From the NCBI GenBank assembly GCA_009760855.2, contig WPIO01000034.1, forward strand, positions 4,027,001-4,091,000: a DNA stretch of 64,000 nt. Direction: 5' to 3'. Made by a program: the position numbers and the translations under genes. Each line of letters opens with the position of its first letter. Within the stretch, counting starts at the first letter, position 1. Positions 21,400 to 34,341 of the stretch are shown here, in pieces. Source of the DNA: Cristatella mucedo (Eukaryota; Bryozoa; Phylactolaemata; Cristatellidae). Under the pieces are notes generated by a model. That model saw only the letters and a program-made list of their open reading frames with translations, was not told where the DNA came from and did not search any database.

Positions 21400-23343
21400 T
21401 ACAACATATGCAAATGCTTATATACATATACATATACAACATATGCTCACCGAGCCTACAGTTTGCATGTTGGCTTTATACTTTCTCAGTAACTTTAGGT
21501 TTGTTCATAACTAATTAGTTCGTTTTCTCCCCATTTAGTTTTAGAAAGCTGGCTATGATCCAAAGGCCAATATTAATAACACGTATTGCAAAGTTGCCGC
21601 TGCTGCATAGAGCATTTACTCGACGTCAAAAACAGTCTTTGCAGTGCTGCTGCTTCGGCTGCCATAGTGGCTGCTCTGTTGGTTAGTAGTTGATCGTCTG
21701 CTATGGCATGCACATTGAAACTGCACCCAACATTTGAAAATGTTTATTGAAAGCTAGCAAAATGGTTCAGAGTAGGTTACAATAGACACCGGCCCCCAAG
21801 ATGGCCCCCCTGCGATTCTTTATAACCTCTCAGACTCGATAACTATAACCTCTCTGGCATGGAGGCATAAGCTTCCCCCAAATCCTTCAGAATGTCTGCG
21901 TTTTTTGCAAGCTGGTCGGCAAGTCAGGCAGTTTTTTCTGTAAACAAAAGAAGTTCTATAAACATTGATTTGACATGGTTTTGATAAAAATCCCTCCTTA
22001 TTAGAAGTTATTCAGAAATGGCACATCTGCCGACCAAACAGAACAGGCTTTGCTTAATTTTTTTTTAAGCCCATGAACGGCACTGCACTGCAGCTGAGCC
22101 CCCCCCCAGTATCGGTGCTGCAGCGAGGACTAAGTGCTACTGCTTCGGCATTGTGCAACCCAGCGCACGCTAAGAGGTGGCGGCGGCAAGGTTTTTACGC
22201 GTTCGAGACCACCACTGGCCGCTGTGGTGAGTGGGCCAGGTCTTGAGATAGAGGTTGGACAGCAAACTCTGGCGTTTATTCTCCATTTGACAGATGCACT
22301 TGCCTTGTGTAGCCTGGTGGTTAAGAATGAGTGGCCCCCCCCCCCCCAGCAGATGATGGCCAAGGCTGAGGTCGTCCCCCCTGATGCGTTGGCATTTGCC
22401 AATGCCAATGCCCTTCTGACCCGGACATGGTTTTCTCGAGCCAATACCCTTCTGACCCAGCACGAGCACAGGCAGGCACGGGTTTCGGATGGACAGCGTG
22501 GAACATATCTAGCATCTGCCTTTCAAGTGTACCGCAGATGGGGATAGACCGACGGTGGATGGAACTGGTTGTCTGCGAGTTTGCCCCTAGGTCAAGGGCG
22601 AGGGGGGGAGAAGTACCCGTGTATGCCAGTACACGCTCGTGTATGCTAACTACATGCTTCGCATCGAAGCTCTGGCTGGTTCGAGTCCTTCAGCGGGCAA
22701 TGTACCTTTATTGTGCCTGCTGCAAGCAAGCCGGCGACGACTGCTTGCTGCCGCTCTGTAAGCGAGGCTGTCGAAAATCGGCCGATTCATGACCTTCATT
22801 CAGTGACCTTCATTCTGTCGTTGTCGCGATCCTCCGCCGTTTTTGCTCGCCCTCGGCACGGCAGCCTGTCAACAGATGGAATCGCTGTGCCATCGCTGCC
22901 ACACCCTCTGGTGTGCTGCCACTGCTAGGCAGCTACCCAAGCTCGGCTGCTGCAGAGTGGGCGTGGCTTCTTCGTCTGAACGAGGCTGAGCGCTCGCACC
23001 TACCAACCCCTCGAGCATCTGCTCGCGCTCGGTTTCCGGGTGCTTTCGTGCAGCCTGCCCGCGGTATCCACCGCGCGCCGTCCGGCCGTCTTCCTGTCTC
23101 GGTCTCGAGCTGCTGCTGCTGCTGCCGGTCTGACTTTTTCAGCCACGTGCTTTCAGCCACATGGCATCGCGCTTCCCTCCTTCCCTCACTCCCACCCACC
23201 CATAGTCCTCAAGGCGGCCGCCAGCCGCTGGCGGAGTCGGCCGCAGCTTGGCTGCTCACGAGCCGAGCGCCACGTGCCGTCCGGCTGGCCGCCCGCCCGC
23301 CTGCTGTACACGACAGATGACCAATGCATTCGGGTGCTTGCAG
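21400..23343. other. Upstream flank of UFSP2; no gene recognised
   Basis: It contains short poly-C runs at 22101 and 22336, and GC-richer sequence from 22.8 kb onward. The first exon or exons of UFSP2, including the start codon, should lie here, but I cannot assign them. Confidence 0.35.
22640..22730 (+). mobile_element. SINE family B, partial
   Basis: cttcgcatcgaagctctggctggttcgagtccttcagcgggcaatgtacctttattg contains a GGTTCGAGTCC B box and the start of the family B body. The rest is lost. Confidence 0.5.
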
Positions 23344-23618
23344 AATCCTCGTCTCTCTCTGCCCCGCTCGCGGCCGCCTTCGCCGAAGTAAAGCAGAAGC
23401 TGACCTCGCCTGTCGTCAACAGCTACCTTGTCGCATCGCCCAGCAAGCCCTCGCTGCTGCTGCTGCCGCCTCCGCTGCACGGGTGCCGTGCAGACGCCGA
23501 AGCGGGCGCCGAACGGCCGACAGCAGACGCCGACGCGGGCACCTGCGCCGACCTGCTGACACCGACAAGTGAAAGGTTGCAGCAAAAGAAGAAAGTTGAT
23601 GGCTGCCTTGCCGATGAC
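23344..23618 (+). CDS. UFSP2: Candidate N-terminal exon of UFSP2
   Basis: It follows an acceptor-like tgcattcgggtgcttgcag and ends at a strong GAC|GTAAGG donor in phase 0. The reading includes [13 protein letters not shown] and [16 protein letters not shown]. By position and character these align with the mixed alpha-beta N-terminal domain of animal UFSP2, including its lysine-rich linker. Identity to other species looks low, so this is an inference. The frame remains open upstream without an ATG, so the true 5' edge may differ. Confidence 0.45.
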
Positions 23619-24520
23619 GTAAGGGCTTTTGCGTCCTCCGGCCAAAGCCACTCGCCCACTCCTCAACCCACTCGGAGGCGTGTGTTCGTGCCGTGTGATA
23701 ATCTTTGTAGGGGAGGCTACTGGCTGTGCGCTAGGTTCCAGAACCAGTGTAACTGGTTATCATATGCCCCGTTAGTAAGTAATGCTGCACCCACTGCCGG
23801 CTGCTTGTTTAGGAGCATGCTTACGTTAGTAGCCACATTTGGCTGTTAGCTACAGCCGTCCGGCTGCACGGGATTCCCGGATGTAATTAAGAGCCGCTTA
23901 TGAAGCCTTGACAAAGACTGCACAGTGCTTGAGCTCTGTCTGCTCGAATTTTTTATCGAAATTGACCTTGACGCTTCGGCATGGCAAGAATGGGCGTTGA
24001 GCATGGCAGAGAGTGGCTTGTGGAGTTAAACTATTAAAAGCACGATAACCAGTGCATGTCACGTGATAATCTGTGCATGTCACGTGATAATCCGTGCATG
24101 TCACACACCTCGCATTTAATGGTAGTTATATAGCTCTGCATGGTTACCTTGGTGAGCCTGCGACGTTTTATTGCGATCTATGTAATTCATTTTTCTAGCT
24201 TAGTCTGCTGCAAATCGGCTACATGAAAATCTAAAGTAGTGATTGCATACTATTCACAGCTTCTGTTTGTGAGTGTATCAGGACAATACCAAGGCATGCT
24301 GCTTGCGTTCTCTCCAGACAGAAAGAATGTGCGACCTAATTTCAAGGCGTTTATCGGTTCCCGAGATAACTGACTTTAAAGCTCCACCACTATCTCTAGC
24401 CTTTCCCAACCCTGCCGCAATCCCTACTGCTGCGAAGTCAATTTCTCAAAAACGTTTGAGCTGATTGCCGTGAAATGGTGTAGATTCCAGGAGATGATGC
24501 ACCGGTTCTTGGGCTCTCTC

Positions 24521-24618
<98 letters not shown>

Positions 24619-27600
24619 CCTGCCTTGCTGGAATGATTTCCGCTTCTGGCTCTTCCTGGCCGCGTCCAAGCAGCACTGCTCTGCCACTGAACATTTGCCA
24701 CTGTCTCTCTCCATTATTAAGTAGCCTCCTCCTGCCTTCACGTGCACCCTCCCCCCTTCCTAATCAGCCAGAGCAGACGTATCTGTCTTATAAGTTAATT
24801 AGCTGATTTAACAGCTCAATGTTGTATAGAACGACAAAAGAGCCTCATTGGCTTTCACCGCCACCAGTGGTATGCGATGGAGGATTGCCCACTGCAGGAT
24901 TCGAACCCATGTCCTCTCGGCACCCAGTAACGAAGCAATGCAATGAACAGTTACGGCAGCTGGCCAATTTTCGAAGCCAGCCTAGCCCAGTCCGGCTCTC
25001 TGTCTGGGCTATTGTTTTTCTGGGCCCTTTCTGCTAGCATGATGGGCAAAATCAGAGCATCTAATGCCAACGTAGCATCCTTGCTGGACTATTCGCCCAG
25101 AGTCTCCTGCTCTACCTCATTTCCTGCCATGTGTTCAACTTTTTACTTCCAGTCTGGCCCTGCTGACCTCATTTTGAAGGGTTTTCCAAATGTAAGATAA
25201 CTACTTGCTCGCTAGACTTTCTGTCCCACTGAGATGACATAATTTGCTCCTGCATGTCGCTATAGCTAACACATTGGGTTCCCGGGTTACGAACACCATG
25301 GGTCATGAACAATCTGGGTTGGCAAAAAATTACTCGGGTTGCTATCGGTTCCATGCTATGAACCGAACCCAGTGGTCTTATCGAAGGTTCTCACATATTC
25401 GGGCTTAATAGAACTTTTAAATGGATCAGCTGTCACAGGTTTCCAAAAGAACACCGGAAGGCAAAACAATGCTTACTAATTTATCGAGCTAAATTGAGCC
25501 TCAATGGTGCTAATAGGTTGCTGTTACACCGAAAAGTTCAGATTTGGCAATGGTAAAGTATGCGCAATGTGAATGACGAGTTTTGTTTCACCTATTTGTT
25601 AATGCAGGAATGATTTTTCACCGTGCTCGTGACAACTTAAATTGTATCATATAGCACCCTACCTGAAATCACGGGAATCAAGGTCCTGTTGACGAACGAC
25701 CCGTGTTACAAACTCAGTCTGGGAATTGATTAGGTTCGTAACTTGGGACCCCTCGGTACTAAGTTCTTAGCATCAAGTTTTGATTCGGCGTCCTTCAAAG
25801 GGGCTAGTGTCAGGCAACTTATTTAGAAGCCAACAATAAACCACTAATAATAATAATAATGATAATAATGCACTTGATAAAGCGCCCTCAGAGAACTTAA
25901 TCTCTTTCTAGGCGCTTTACATTTACTAGAACTTGAACAACCTCTGCCCACTCTCCCTTCAGCCGTTCCTGTAAGGCATTTCAACAAGAAGTGGCAGACC
26001 AGCTAAACTCTTGTATTGAAACCTCCACCCTCACGAGGACCCTGGATCCTACCACCGGCTGTCTACGGGTTACACCGTATGCTACCATGTATATTTTGAC
26101 GGCTACCAGTGAGGTAGGGTAGTGTAGTTAGAATTTCTTAACCATCCGTGCTAGTTTCCGACATAAGATCAGAGCAGCCATGGCATGCCATGGCATGATG
26201 CAGGTTAGGATCCATTCTTGCCGCAACTGACCTTTTGCGTGTTTCCAGAGGGCCACATCGTGTCGTCCTGTCCCGACTTTTGCTTTCAACGGCATTCAGA
26301 AGTTTGAAGTCTGAGCAAGCGGATGGCGCTGCCAGCGCTGTCGATGCTGCCGCCACCTCTGCCTCACACCTGCCCGTCGTTGTAGGCAGCGATCAGCGTT
26401 GATCTGCTGCTCTGCCTGTCGACGGAGGCCGCAGTACAGGCAGCCCACGATTGCTCGCCAGTAATCTTCTGTGACCAAAGTGAGCGAAAATGCTTGCCCG
26501 CGTCCCTCTCTCCTCGTTCCTCCTTCCCTGCCGGCTGGCACATTTTCCGCGCCCGTGCTGCCACCGCCGAGGCACCGCTGCTGAAGCCCTCGGAGAGGGC
26601 CACCCTGCCTCTTTGCTGCCGGGCCCAGGCACGTTTGTGGCGCTTTGCTGCTGCCGCCTCTGGCCGCTATCAATCACGTCTTCGTGCGGTGCGCGATCTT
26701 CGATCACGCCTTCGAGCTGCGCGCCTGAGACGCCTGCAGACGCCTTGGTGCAAGTGAAGCTTCAGCTGACATGGCGCCATGTGCAGCTATGTCATTGGTT
26801 TTTATTCATTCGCACGGGGCAAAGTCTAGAAATGCTAATCAAACTGGTCCGACAATCGAATATTTGTTTAGGGTACCTTCAAATTACAAGCATGTTAGAA
26901 ATGGGATCGGAAGTTCTGACGACTTCCATATAAAAAAAAATGATTACACAAACCAGGACTAATCCGGATGTAAACTTGCCGCAAACCATGGCTAATCAGG
27001 ATGTAAACCGTACTCAACATATCTACAAATACAAAATTTACCGATCACTGCACCATATAAGTCTTGTATCCCAACTTGTTGAACCTTTGTAGATAGTGGT
27101 GCATGCAGGAAGTTTATATTGAGGTTCATGCTGTTGACCTTTAAAAAGCTTCACTTTTTCAGTTATAGGTACACTGAATTATTATATTATTTCAGTGTAC
27201 CATATAAATTCCAACACTCGACAACAGTACTTTGCATATCAGAGTAAAATTTGAAAAATCTAGCTCAGCTCTGCTTGTATAACCTAAGGCTAGAATTATT
27301 TTATGATTTCAGCCGGATAGGTTTTGCTATACATATAATCAAACATCCTGTAGCTTTATTTTCTGCAGTCATGGACATGTATGAAAGCTTTGCACATGTA
27401 CCTCGATGGACTAATAATAATGCACTTGATAAACGCCCTCAGAGAGCTCAATCTCTTTCTAGGAGCTTACATTTGCTGCAAAGGAGTAAGGTACAATAAG
27501 TTGGGATACGAGTCGCATGTAATGCAGAGATCGGTAAATTTTGTATTTGTAGATATGTTGCATTCTGTTTACATTCGGGTTAGACATGGTTTGCATAATC

Positions 27601-30600
27601 ATTTTTTCTTCTGCATGGAAGTCGTCAGAACTTCCGATCCCATTTCTAACATGACTCATTGGAAAGGTACCCCAAACAAATATTCGATCGTCGGACCAAT
27701 TTGTAAGGTGTTTTCTTCTCGACTTCCCCCCCCCATAAGCAGCTTCACCATTGGTTGCAGCCTTGTCCTGCGGCTGCTATTTTTGGGGCCAGCTGCACAT
27801 CTATTGCTGTCTTTATTAACGCTGTCTCCTTTACAGAGCCGCTCACCGTCTCGTATGTGTGTCTTCCTCTGGACGTGCTTGCCGTGGCTTTTCGCGACAG
27901 TCCGCTGAGCGAGCTTCCAGCCTTGTTCCGGCGCGGCGTGCTAAGCCAGCTCGAGTGCATGCAGAGGACTCTGACGCGCTTCCAGGTCGGTCGGCCACTC
28001 TGGCATTCCCGGTGATCCCTGGCATTCCCGGTGATCCCTGGCATTTCTGCATGGCATCGGAGATTGCGCTTTGCTTAGTCGGCGTTTTTTTGCTCTTTCG
28101 CTTAGAATAACAACCTGTCGAACCCTGTGCCCTATCATTTCAAGCCATCCGAAAGTCTTCATCATGTGACCTTGATTTACTGCGATGCTGAGTCGGACGG
28201 TAACCTGGGTAAGCTACCTCTTATGCTCTGGTGTGCGGGCAGACAGCCCTGCAGCTGTTGTTTGTGCCCTGTGCTTGTGCACTGCCCGTGGGCCGCGAGT
28301 GCGTCTGCGGCAAACGAAAGTTTGACAATCGATTTACAGTCTTATTTGGTTGGTCGGTACATATTGATCACGTAGACTAGCACCAAACTTACTTTCGAAC
28401 TTACTCAACTGTTATAGCTTGCCTCAATAAGTGGCAAGTTTCGACGAGTTTCTGACCTTGTTAGGCTTTATAATGGTCTCGTGATCGGTTGTAATGGTAT
28501 TCTGTCAGTGTCAGTTTGGTCAGTGCTGCTCTGCAAGTTACATCAAAGCAGTTGCCATTCTGGAACACAAATAAAATACTCGTTATTATCAATAAAAATT
28601 TAATAAAAAATAGGTAATACAAACGATAAAATGTTATGGCGTGCACAAGTGAAAGATGTGCAGCTGGCTGCATGTTCTGGTCGCGTGCCGTGTGTCTTTA
28701 TGGCAAGGGCTCGCCTCAGCAGGTCAAGGAGACATCCGGGTACCTTAGCTCATCATTGGCTGAGGCATCGTTTGTGACAAAACGGGCCAAAAATAGGTTC
28801 TTCTGGATGGCCCTCCAGAGGGGCTGGTAGTCACGTGACCACACACCCACCTGTTTACGTGGGAACCGTCGACTCGGTTGCCGACGAATGCAGTTATTTA
28901 CTAAGCCAAGCATAGCAAACTGAAACTTAGTGCAAACTCATATTGACAGATTGCTACACTTTAATAATTAGTGGAGCCTAATGACTTACTCGAATACTGG
29001 CATTAGCAACAACCGAACTCAGATCGATGGACCAGGTGCATAGAAATTTTTGGAGAGCAGTGTCAGTGACTTTGCTTTCCTAACTGGAAGTGCCGTAATG
29101 GAGTCGACCATCGTCGAGTGCTTGCCCAATTTAACCTTTGCCCTTCTTTACTTTACTGACTGCCGCTGTTTGAGAATTGTATTCACAGGTTCAGAAGTCT
29201 GCCTTCACATAGCAAGTCATCATGTCTCTGTCCGTGATTAGAGATTATTTCCTGAAATGGCTGGCCAGAGATATGACTGGCTCCGTGGTTCTTCCTTTGA
29301 CTAGACTACTGTAATTCTGTCTTTGGAAGGCTTCAGCAAAAATTTGTTCAGCCTCAACAGTTGTTGATGAATATATCCACTAGGTTGATTTGTAAATAAA
29401 AAAATTCAGCCACGTGTCTCATTCACAAAAGAAGCTGGGGTTGGTCCTGGCTGATAAGCAGATGCAGAGCAAAATTCTCACCGACTCATAAAGCCTGCCG
29501 CTCGCTGTCTGCTACTCTACACCAGCTGAACAGCTGGACCCGTTTCAGCCTCCTCATGCCCTCGGGTCCTATGTGGACATTAAATTAGCTGTACCACTTG
29601 CTTTGTTTATTACAGCTGGCAACATAAGCTTTTTCTCTGTAGACCCTATACTCGGGAACTTACTTGTCCGCGCTTGCCGTCGCATCTGCTGCCGACTCCC
29701 TTGCTCCCAGCCGGCCTGCGCTGCTGCTTCTGTGCCACTTCTTGCTTCCTCGATCATCATCATCGTCGTCGGCCTGATTCTTCTTCTGGCTTTCTTGTTG
29801 CTGCGTGAGCTGAAGTCTACTTACTGTAGGCCACTGCCTTTGCACCGAAAGCCGCTCAGACTTCGAGAGTGGACTGTACACAATTATTCGAGCACAGCGT
29901 CGTCTTCATCTCAGTGTGGCTTTGTGGCGTTACAGAAATAGATGCATCATCGATGCTCAAGAAAGTTTGTACATGCTGCCAAACCTCCAGATGGGCGTGT
30001 CACGAGTGGTACCAGACTCTTGCTTTTTGGTAGTACGAGCAGCCGACGGAAACCCTCTAGCGGAACTAACCTAGTCCACGGTCACCAGTTTAATGCCGCA
30101 GCCTTTAAGATGCCTAAGGATGATGCTTTTAAGATGATGTAATAATAACACATTTGTATAGCGCCCCCCGAAAGCTCGATCTCTTTCTAGGTACTTGGCA
30201 CATGCTGCAGAAGAAGCATGGTCGAATGGTTAGTGGTAGCGTGGTAGCTCAATGACAACGAAGCTGCTCAATTCGAAGCTCCTCTCACACGCGTCACATT
30301 GGCCGAGTTGATTTGAAGTAAGCAGAGGGGACGAGCTCCGGGTGCCCAGCTCGTTGCCCAGCTGCTCTTTAAAGGGCCAAGTCCATTTGGTGCTGTACGA
30401 GCCGGCACCTTCCACGTGGTTGCCACTCACTGCCAGCACCAAGAGCGGTGATTGGTCCCCTGCCTGCCTCCCCTGCCGCCACGGCACCTGCGGGTGGGGG
30501 GGGGCCTTCTCGTTTGCTGCCTCGAAGCTCTGCAAAGCTCCAAGCAGCAGGAGGAAGTGCCCGCCTGATCGCAGCATCTCTCTCCATTGTTTGCTGTGGT

Positions 30601-33600
30601 ACTACTTGCAGCATTCCGATAGCAGACCCAATCGCGTTGTGGCCGCGTTACTAGTGGGCCCACATCTTGAGTGATGAACCTCTGTTGTGTGATGGGCCCA
30701 ACCACCACCACCACCACCACCGACCCCACCGAGATAAGAGGCAGCTATCTTGTCTGATAATTTCCTGTTCATCTGCAGTTGGCAGCAGAGTGGCAGACCA
30801 GCCACCCTGTTGCTTGCCCGATTTGTATCTTTTTTATTGTTGGATCTTTTTATTCCGTTACTTTTTGCCAAGTCGCCCGATTTCATTTATGCATCGAGCG
30901 TGGTACCCTCAGTTACCGCGCTGCTACTGCTGCAAACCGTTAGCAATCGCTGTCACTCTCCTCCTTCCGATCCAGGGAGTCCTGCTCGCGTTCTCGGCCC
31001 TTATAGACCGTTCGAGATGTCGTTCATTCGAAGAGTTACTTACGGCTGCTGCCTGATACGAATGACTGTCGCGCCAGAGCGAGCATTCGGCTGGAACTGC
31101 AAGCTGGAGCGACAGCAGCTGTCTCCCCCCTTGTCCCTCTTCCTTGTCCTCCTTGTTGCACGTGCTCCGGGTTTTTCCAGAGTCGTATCGCAAGTTCGTG
31201 CACCGGAAGCTGCTGCTGCCCTGCGACCGACCGCTCTTTCGTCGAGCAAACCGCTGCTGGCCTGTCGATGGCACGCTGCTGGCGGTTGGTCACGTTGACG
31301 GTGGAGGCGAAGGTCAGAGGGTGCCGCCGAGGTCCGGCGGCGCAGGAGGCCAGCTGAGGAATGTACACGTTGGTTTGCCACCTTCCGGAGGTGCGGAGGA
31401 TGCGGTGCAGCTGCCGCCGCTTCCGGCGCTGCCGCTCGCGCATAGGTGCGCTTTTTGTAGCGGGCAGCAACCTCCTCCCAACCTCTCGCCTTCCCCCCAC
31501 CCGCGCCGCCGCCTTCTTAACGAGGTCCAGGCCGGCTCTACTGCCACCGACAGTGGGTGAATGGTCGGCACTGAGATGGCGCCAACCGGAAGTCGCTTGC
31601 CAGAGCTGCAAGCCATCGTGGCGACTGCCCGTGAGGTGCGCCAATCGCCGTCCGATCTTCCTTCCAGTCAAAGATGGCCGCATCAGCTGCGTGCGCGGCT
31701 CGTACGCCTACCACCATTACCTGCAGGACGGCGCGGAGGACGCAGGCTGGGGCTGTGCTTACCGCTCGCTGCAGACGCTGGTGTCCTGGTTCCGTCTGCA
31801 AGGCTACACTGACGTCAGCGTTCCCACGCACCGGCAGATCCAGGAGGCACGTGCCGAGCGCCCTCGTGCAGCTGTCACACCTCGCGCGACTCCCCTCCTC
31901 CCCCCCCAGGTGTGTGGATGAGGCCCGAAATCCACCCAAAGCCCCGACGTGCCGTCATAGTGACCTGCGCTGCTGCGCTGCTCGGACAAAATAAGCACGA
32001 CACAAATGCAGAAGCTGAGCGTTGCTCGGCGATGGCGTTGACAAGGCGATCAGCTGAACCTAGCGCTGACAAGCGTCCTCGTGCATGAGCGATCCGCTCG
32101 GCTGCCATCGCTGACATTGCTCCTTCCCCCACCCTCTGTTCGAGATGCACGGATCCACGCGATGCAGCCCTAGCGATAGCAGGCCCTCCACCACCGTCAG
32201 CTCGTCAGCGGCACAGGTCTCGCCGAGATCTGCGTGCTAACCGCTAGCTCACTGCGCTTATCGTGCCTCGTGCCACCGGCTTATTCGGATGGTCTCCGCC
32301 ATTCGGTGGGTGGTCACCCCACCGGTGGTCACGTGGGAGGTCAATGATGTGCCTGCTGCTAGCTCGCTCACTGCCTTGAGCTGTGAGACTGGAGGCCGCC
32401 ACGTTGGCAGCCTCCGCCGATGCCGCCGAGCTGAAATCAGCTCGGCTCTTTCCTGTGGCAGTTTCCTTGCGCCTCGGTCCTTCTCACTCGTTAGCCGATG
32501 GCGGCGCACCGAGGCGTCGCGCCACCAGTCGCCCACCAGTTCTCGCCGTGCCTCGGCTCCACGCACACACCGACGGCACGCGACCCGTGTCAGGATCCCC
32601 GGCGCCTCGCTTGTGATGGCTCGTGCAACAAGAGCAACACGAGCTGCACTCAGCTGTGTGCACTCGGCACTCTTTGTCCCGGGCTGTGGCAGCTGCTCGG
32701 CCGTCCTCGCTGTCATTTCGACTCACTGTCACTCCGGGTCAGCTCGCCACGCTCGACCATGTGACACGAGAGGCCACGCGACATGCGCGAGGCAGTTGAT
32801 GCTGCGCTGTTGCTGGGCCGTAGCGCATCGTGCTCTCACGCTCGCAGCAGTCGAGCGAGCGGCCTTCTCGGTTGCCTGCACGAGCGAGCTGATCGTCGAG
32901 CGAGAGCTCGGTGTTGTGTTGCAGGCCCTGGTTGCCGTGGGAGACAAGGCACCGGCGTTTGTCGGGTCCAAGCAGTGGATCGGCTCGCTGGAAGTCAGCT
33001 ACTGCCTGGAGAAGTTGCTCGGGGTGAGAAGACTGCAGGGAGGCAGCTGCGTCCTTATCCACTGGGGGGGGGGCGAGTGCAGCAGCTGAGTGTTGCTTCC
33101 CTGCACCGTGCTCGCTATTGCCAACTATTACTGAGTCCGAGTGAGTAGGATCTCTGTCATTCTGTTTGTCTTTCTGTCTGTCTGTCTGTCTGCCATTTTG
33201 TCCCTCTCTCTCTCTCTCTCACTAGGTCTCTCTCATTCCCTTTCACTCGCTCTCTCTCTTCCCTAGTAATATGTGGGATCAGGCGATTGCAGCTGGTGCA
33301 AAACTCTGCAGCTAGGCTTGTCTGTCGTGAGCGTCGCAGTTGCCACATCACACCACTTCTCGCCGACCTGCACTGGCTACCAGTCAAGCAACGGATTGCT
33401 TTCAAGGTTTCGTCGCTCACTTTTAGGTCCCTTCATTCTATGGCTCCAGCCTATCTCTCAGAGATACTCCCCCATCAGGCCAAGCATCGTACCACCCGCT
33501 TTTCGGAATCCAACAGTCTACAAATACCGCATACAAACCTCAAAACTTTTGGAGACCGTACATTTAGTTCGTATGCTCCCAAAGCCTGGAACTCCCTCCC

Positions 33601-34297
33601 GACCTGCATCAGAACATCCCCTGACCTGACCACATTTAAAAGGAACCTAAAAACATACCTATTTAGGACAGCATTTAGTGGTCACTGTGATTCATCCTTG
33701 ATGTGCTTATGCGTGCTGACACTGTGCATGCTGTCCACTAACCACATTTGCATGCTGACCCTGTGCATGTCACCCCTAACCATGTTATTCATTTTGTTTG
33801 TTTTTCAAGCATGATTTTACTTACCATTCAATTGCATTTCACTTTGCAGCAAATGTAAAGCGCCTAGAAAGAGATTAAGTTCTCTGAGGACGCTTTATCA
33901 AGTGCATTATTATTATTATTATTATTATTAATAACGACAATAATAGTGATAATAAAAAGTTAACATCGGTGTGTAGCAGTTTATGAGAGAGAGGGAGAGA
34001 GAGAGAGAGGGGGAGAAAAAGAGAGGGAGAAAGAGAAAGAGAGAGCCGAAAGTGTTCTTGGCACTGTACTTGTGCTGGTAACTGTGAGCTTCTTACGAAG
34101 CCATTGACTTCATCAGGTGACCTCCAAGATCCTCTTCGTCGCATCCGGTGCAGAGCTGGCTACCAAGGCCCGTGAGCTTGCGCAGCATTTCGACAGCCAA
34201 GGCACGCCCATCATGATAGGTATGCTCGCTGTGTAGCTGCTGCTGCTGAGGCGCCGCCTCGAGGCTGCTTGGCCTGATGCGTGCAGCTATGTGCTCC

Positions 34298-34341
<44 letters not shown>

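Noticed and set aside
26231-26372. Candidate missing UFSP2 exon (acceptor tgtttccag)
   Set aside because: The phase does not connect to exon 27837 and no suitable donor is present. Similarity to UFSP2 is too weak to claim.
29573-29941. Single-pass membrane protein frame of 122 residues
   Set aside because: The hydrophobic run is a low-complexity ATC/GTC/CTT stretch inside dispersed repeat X. The matching X copy does not keep the frame.
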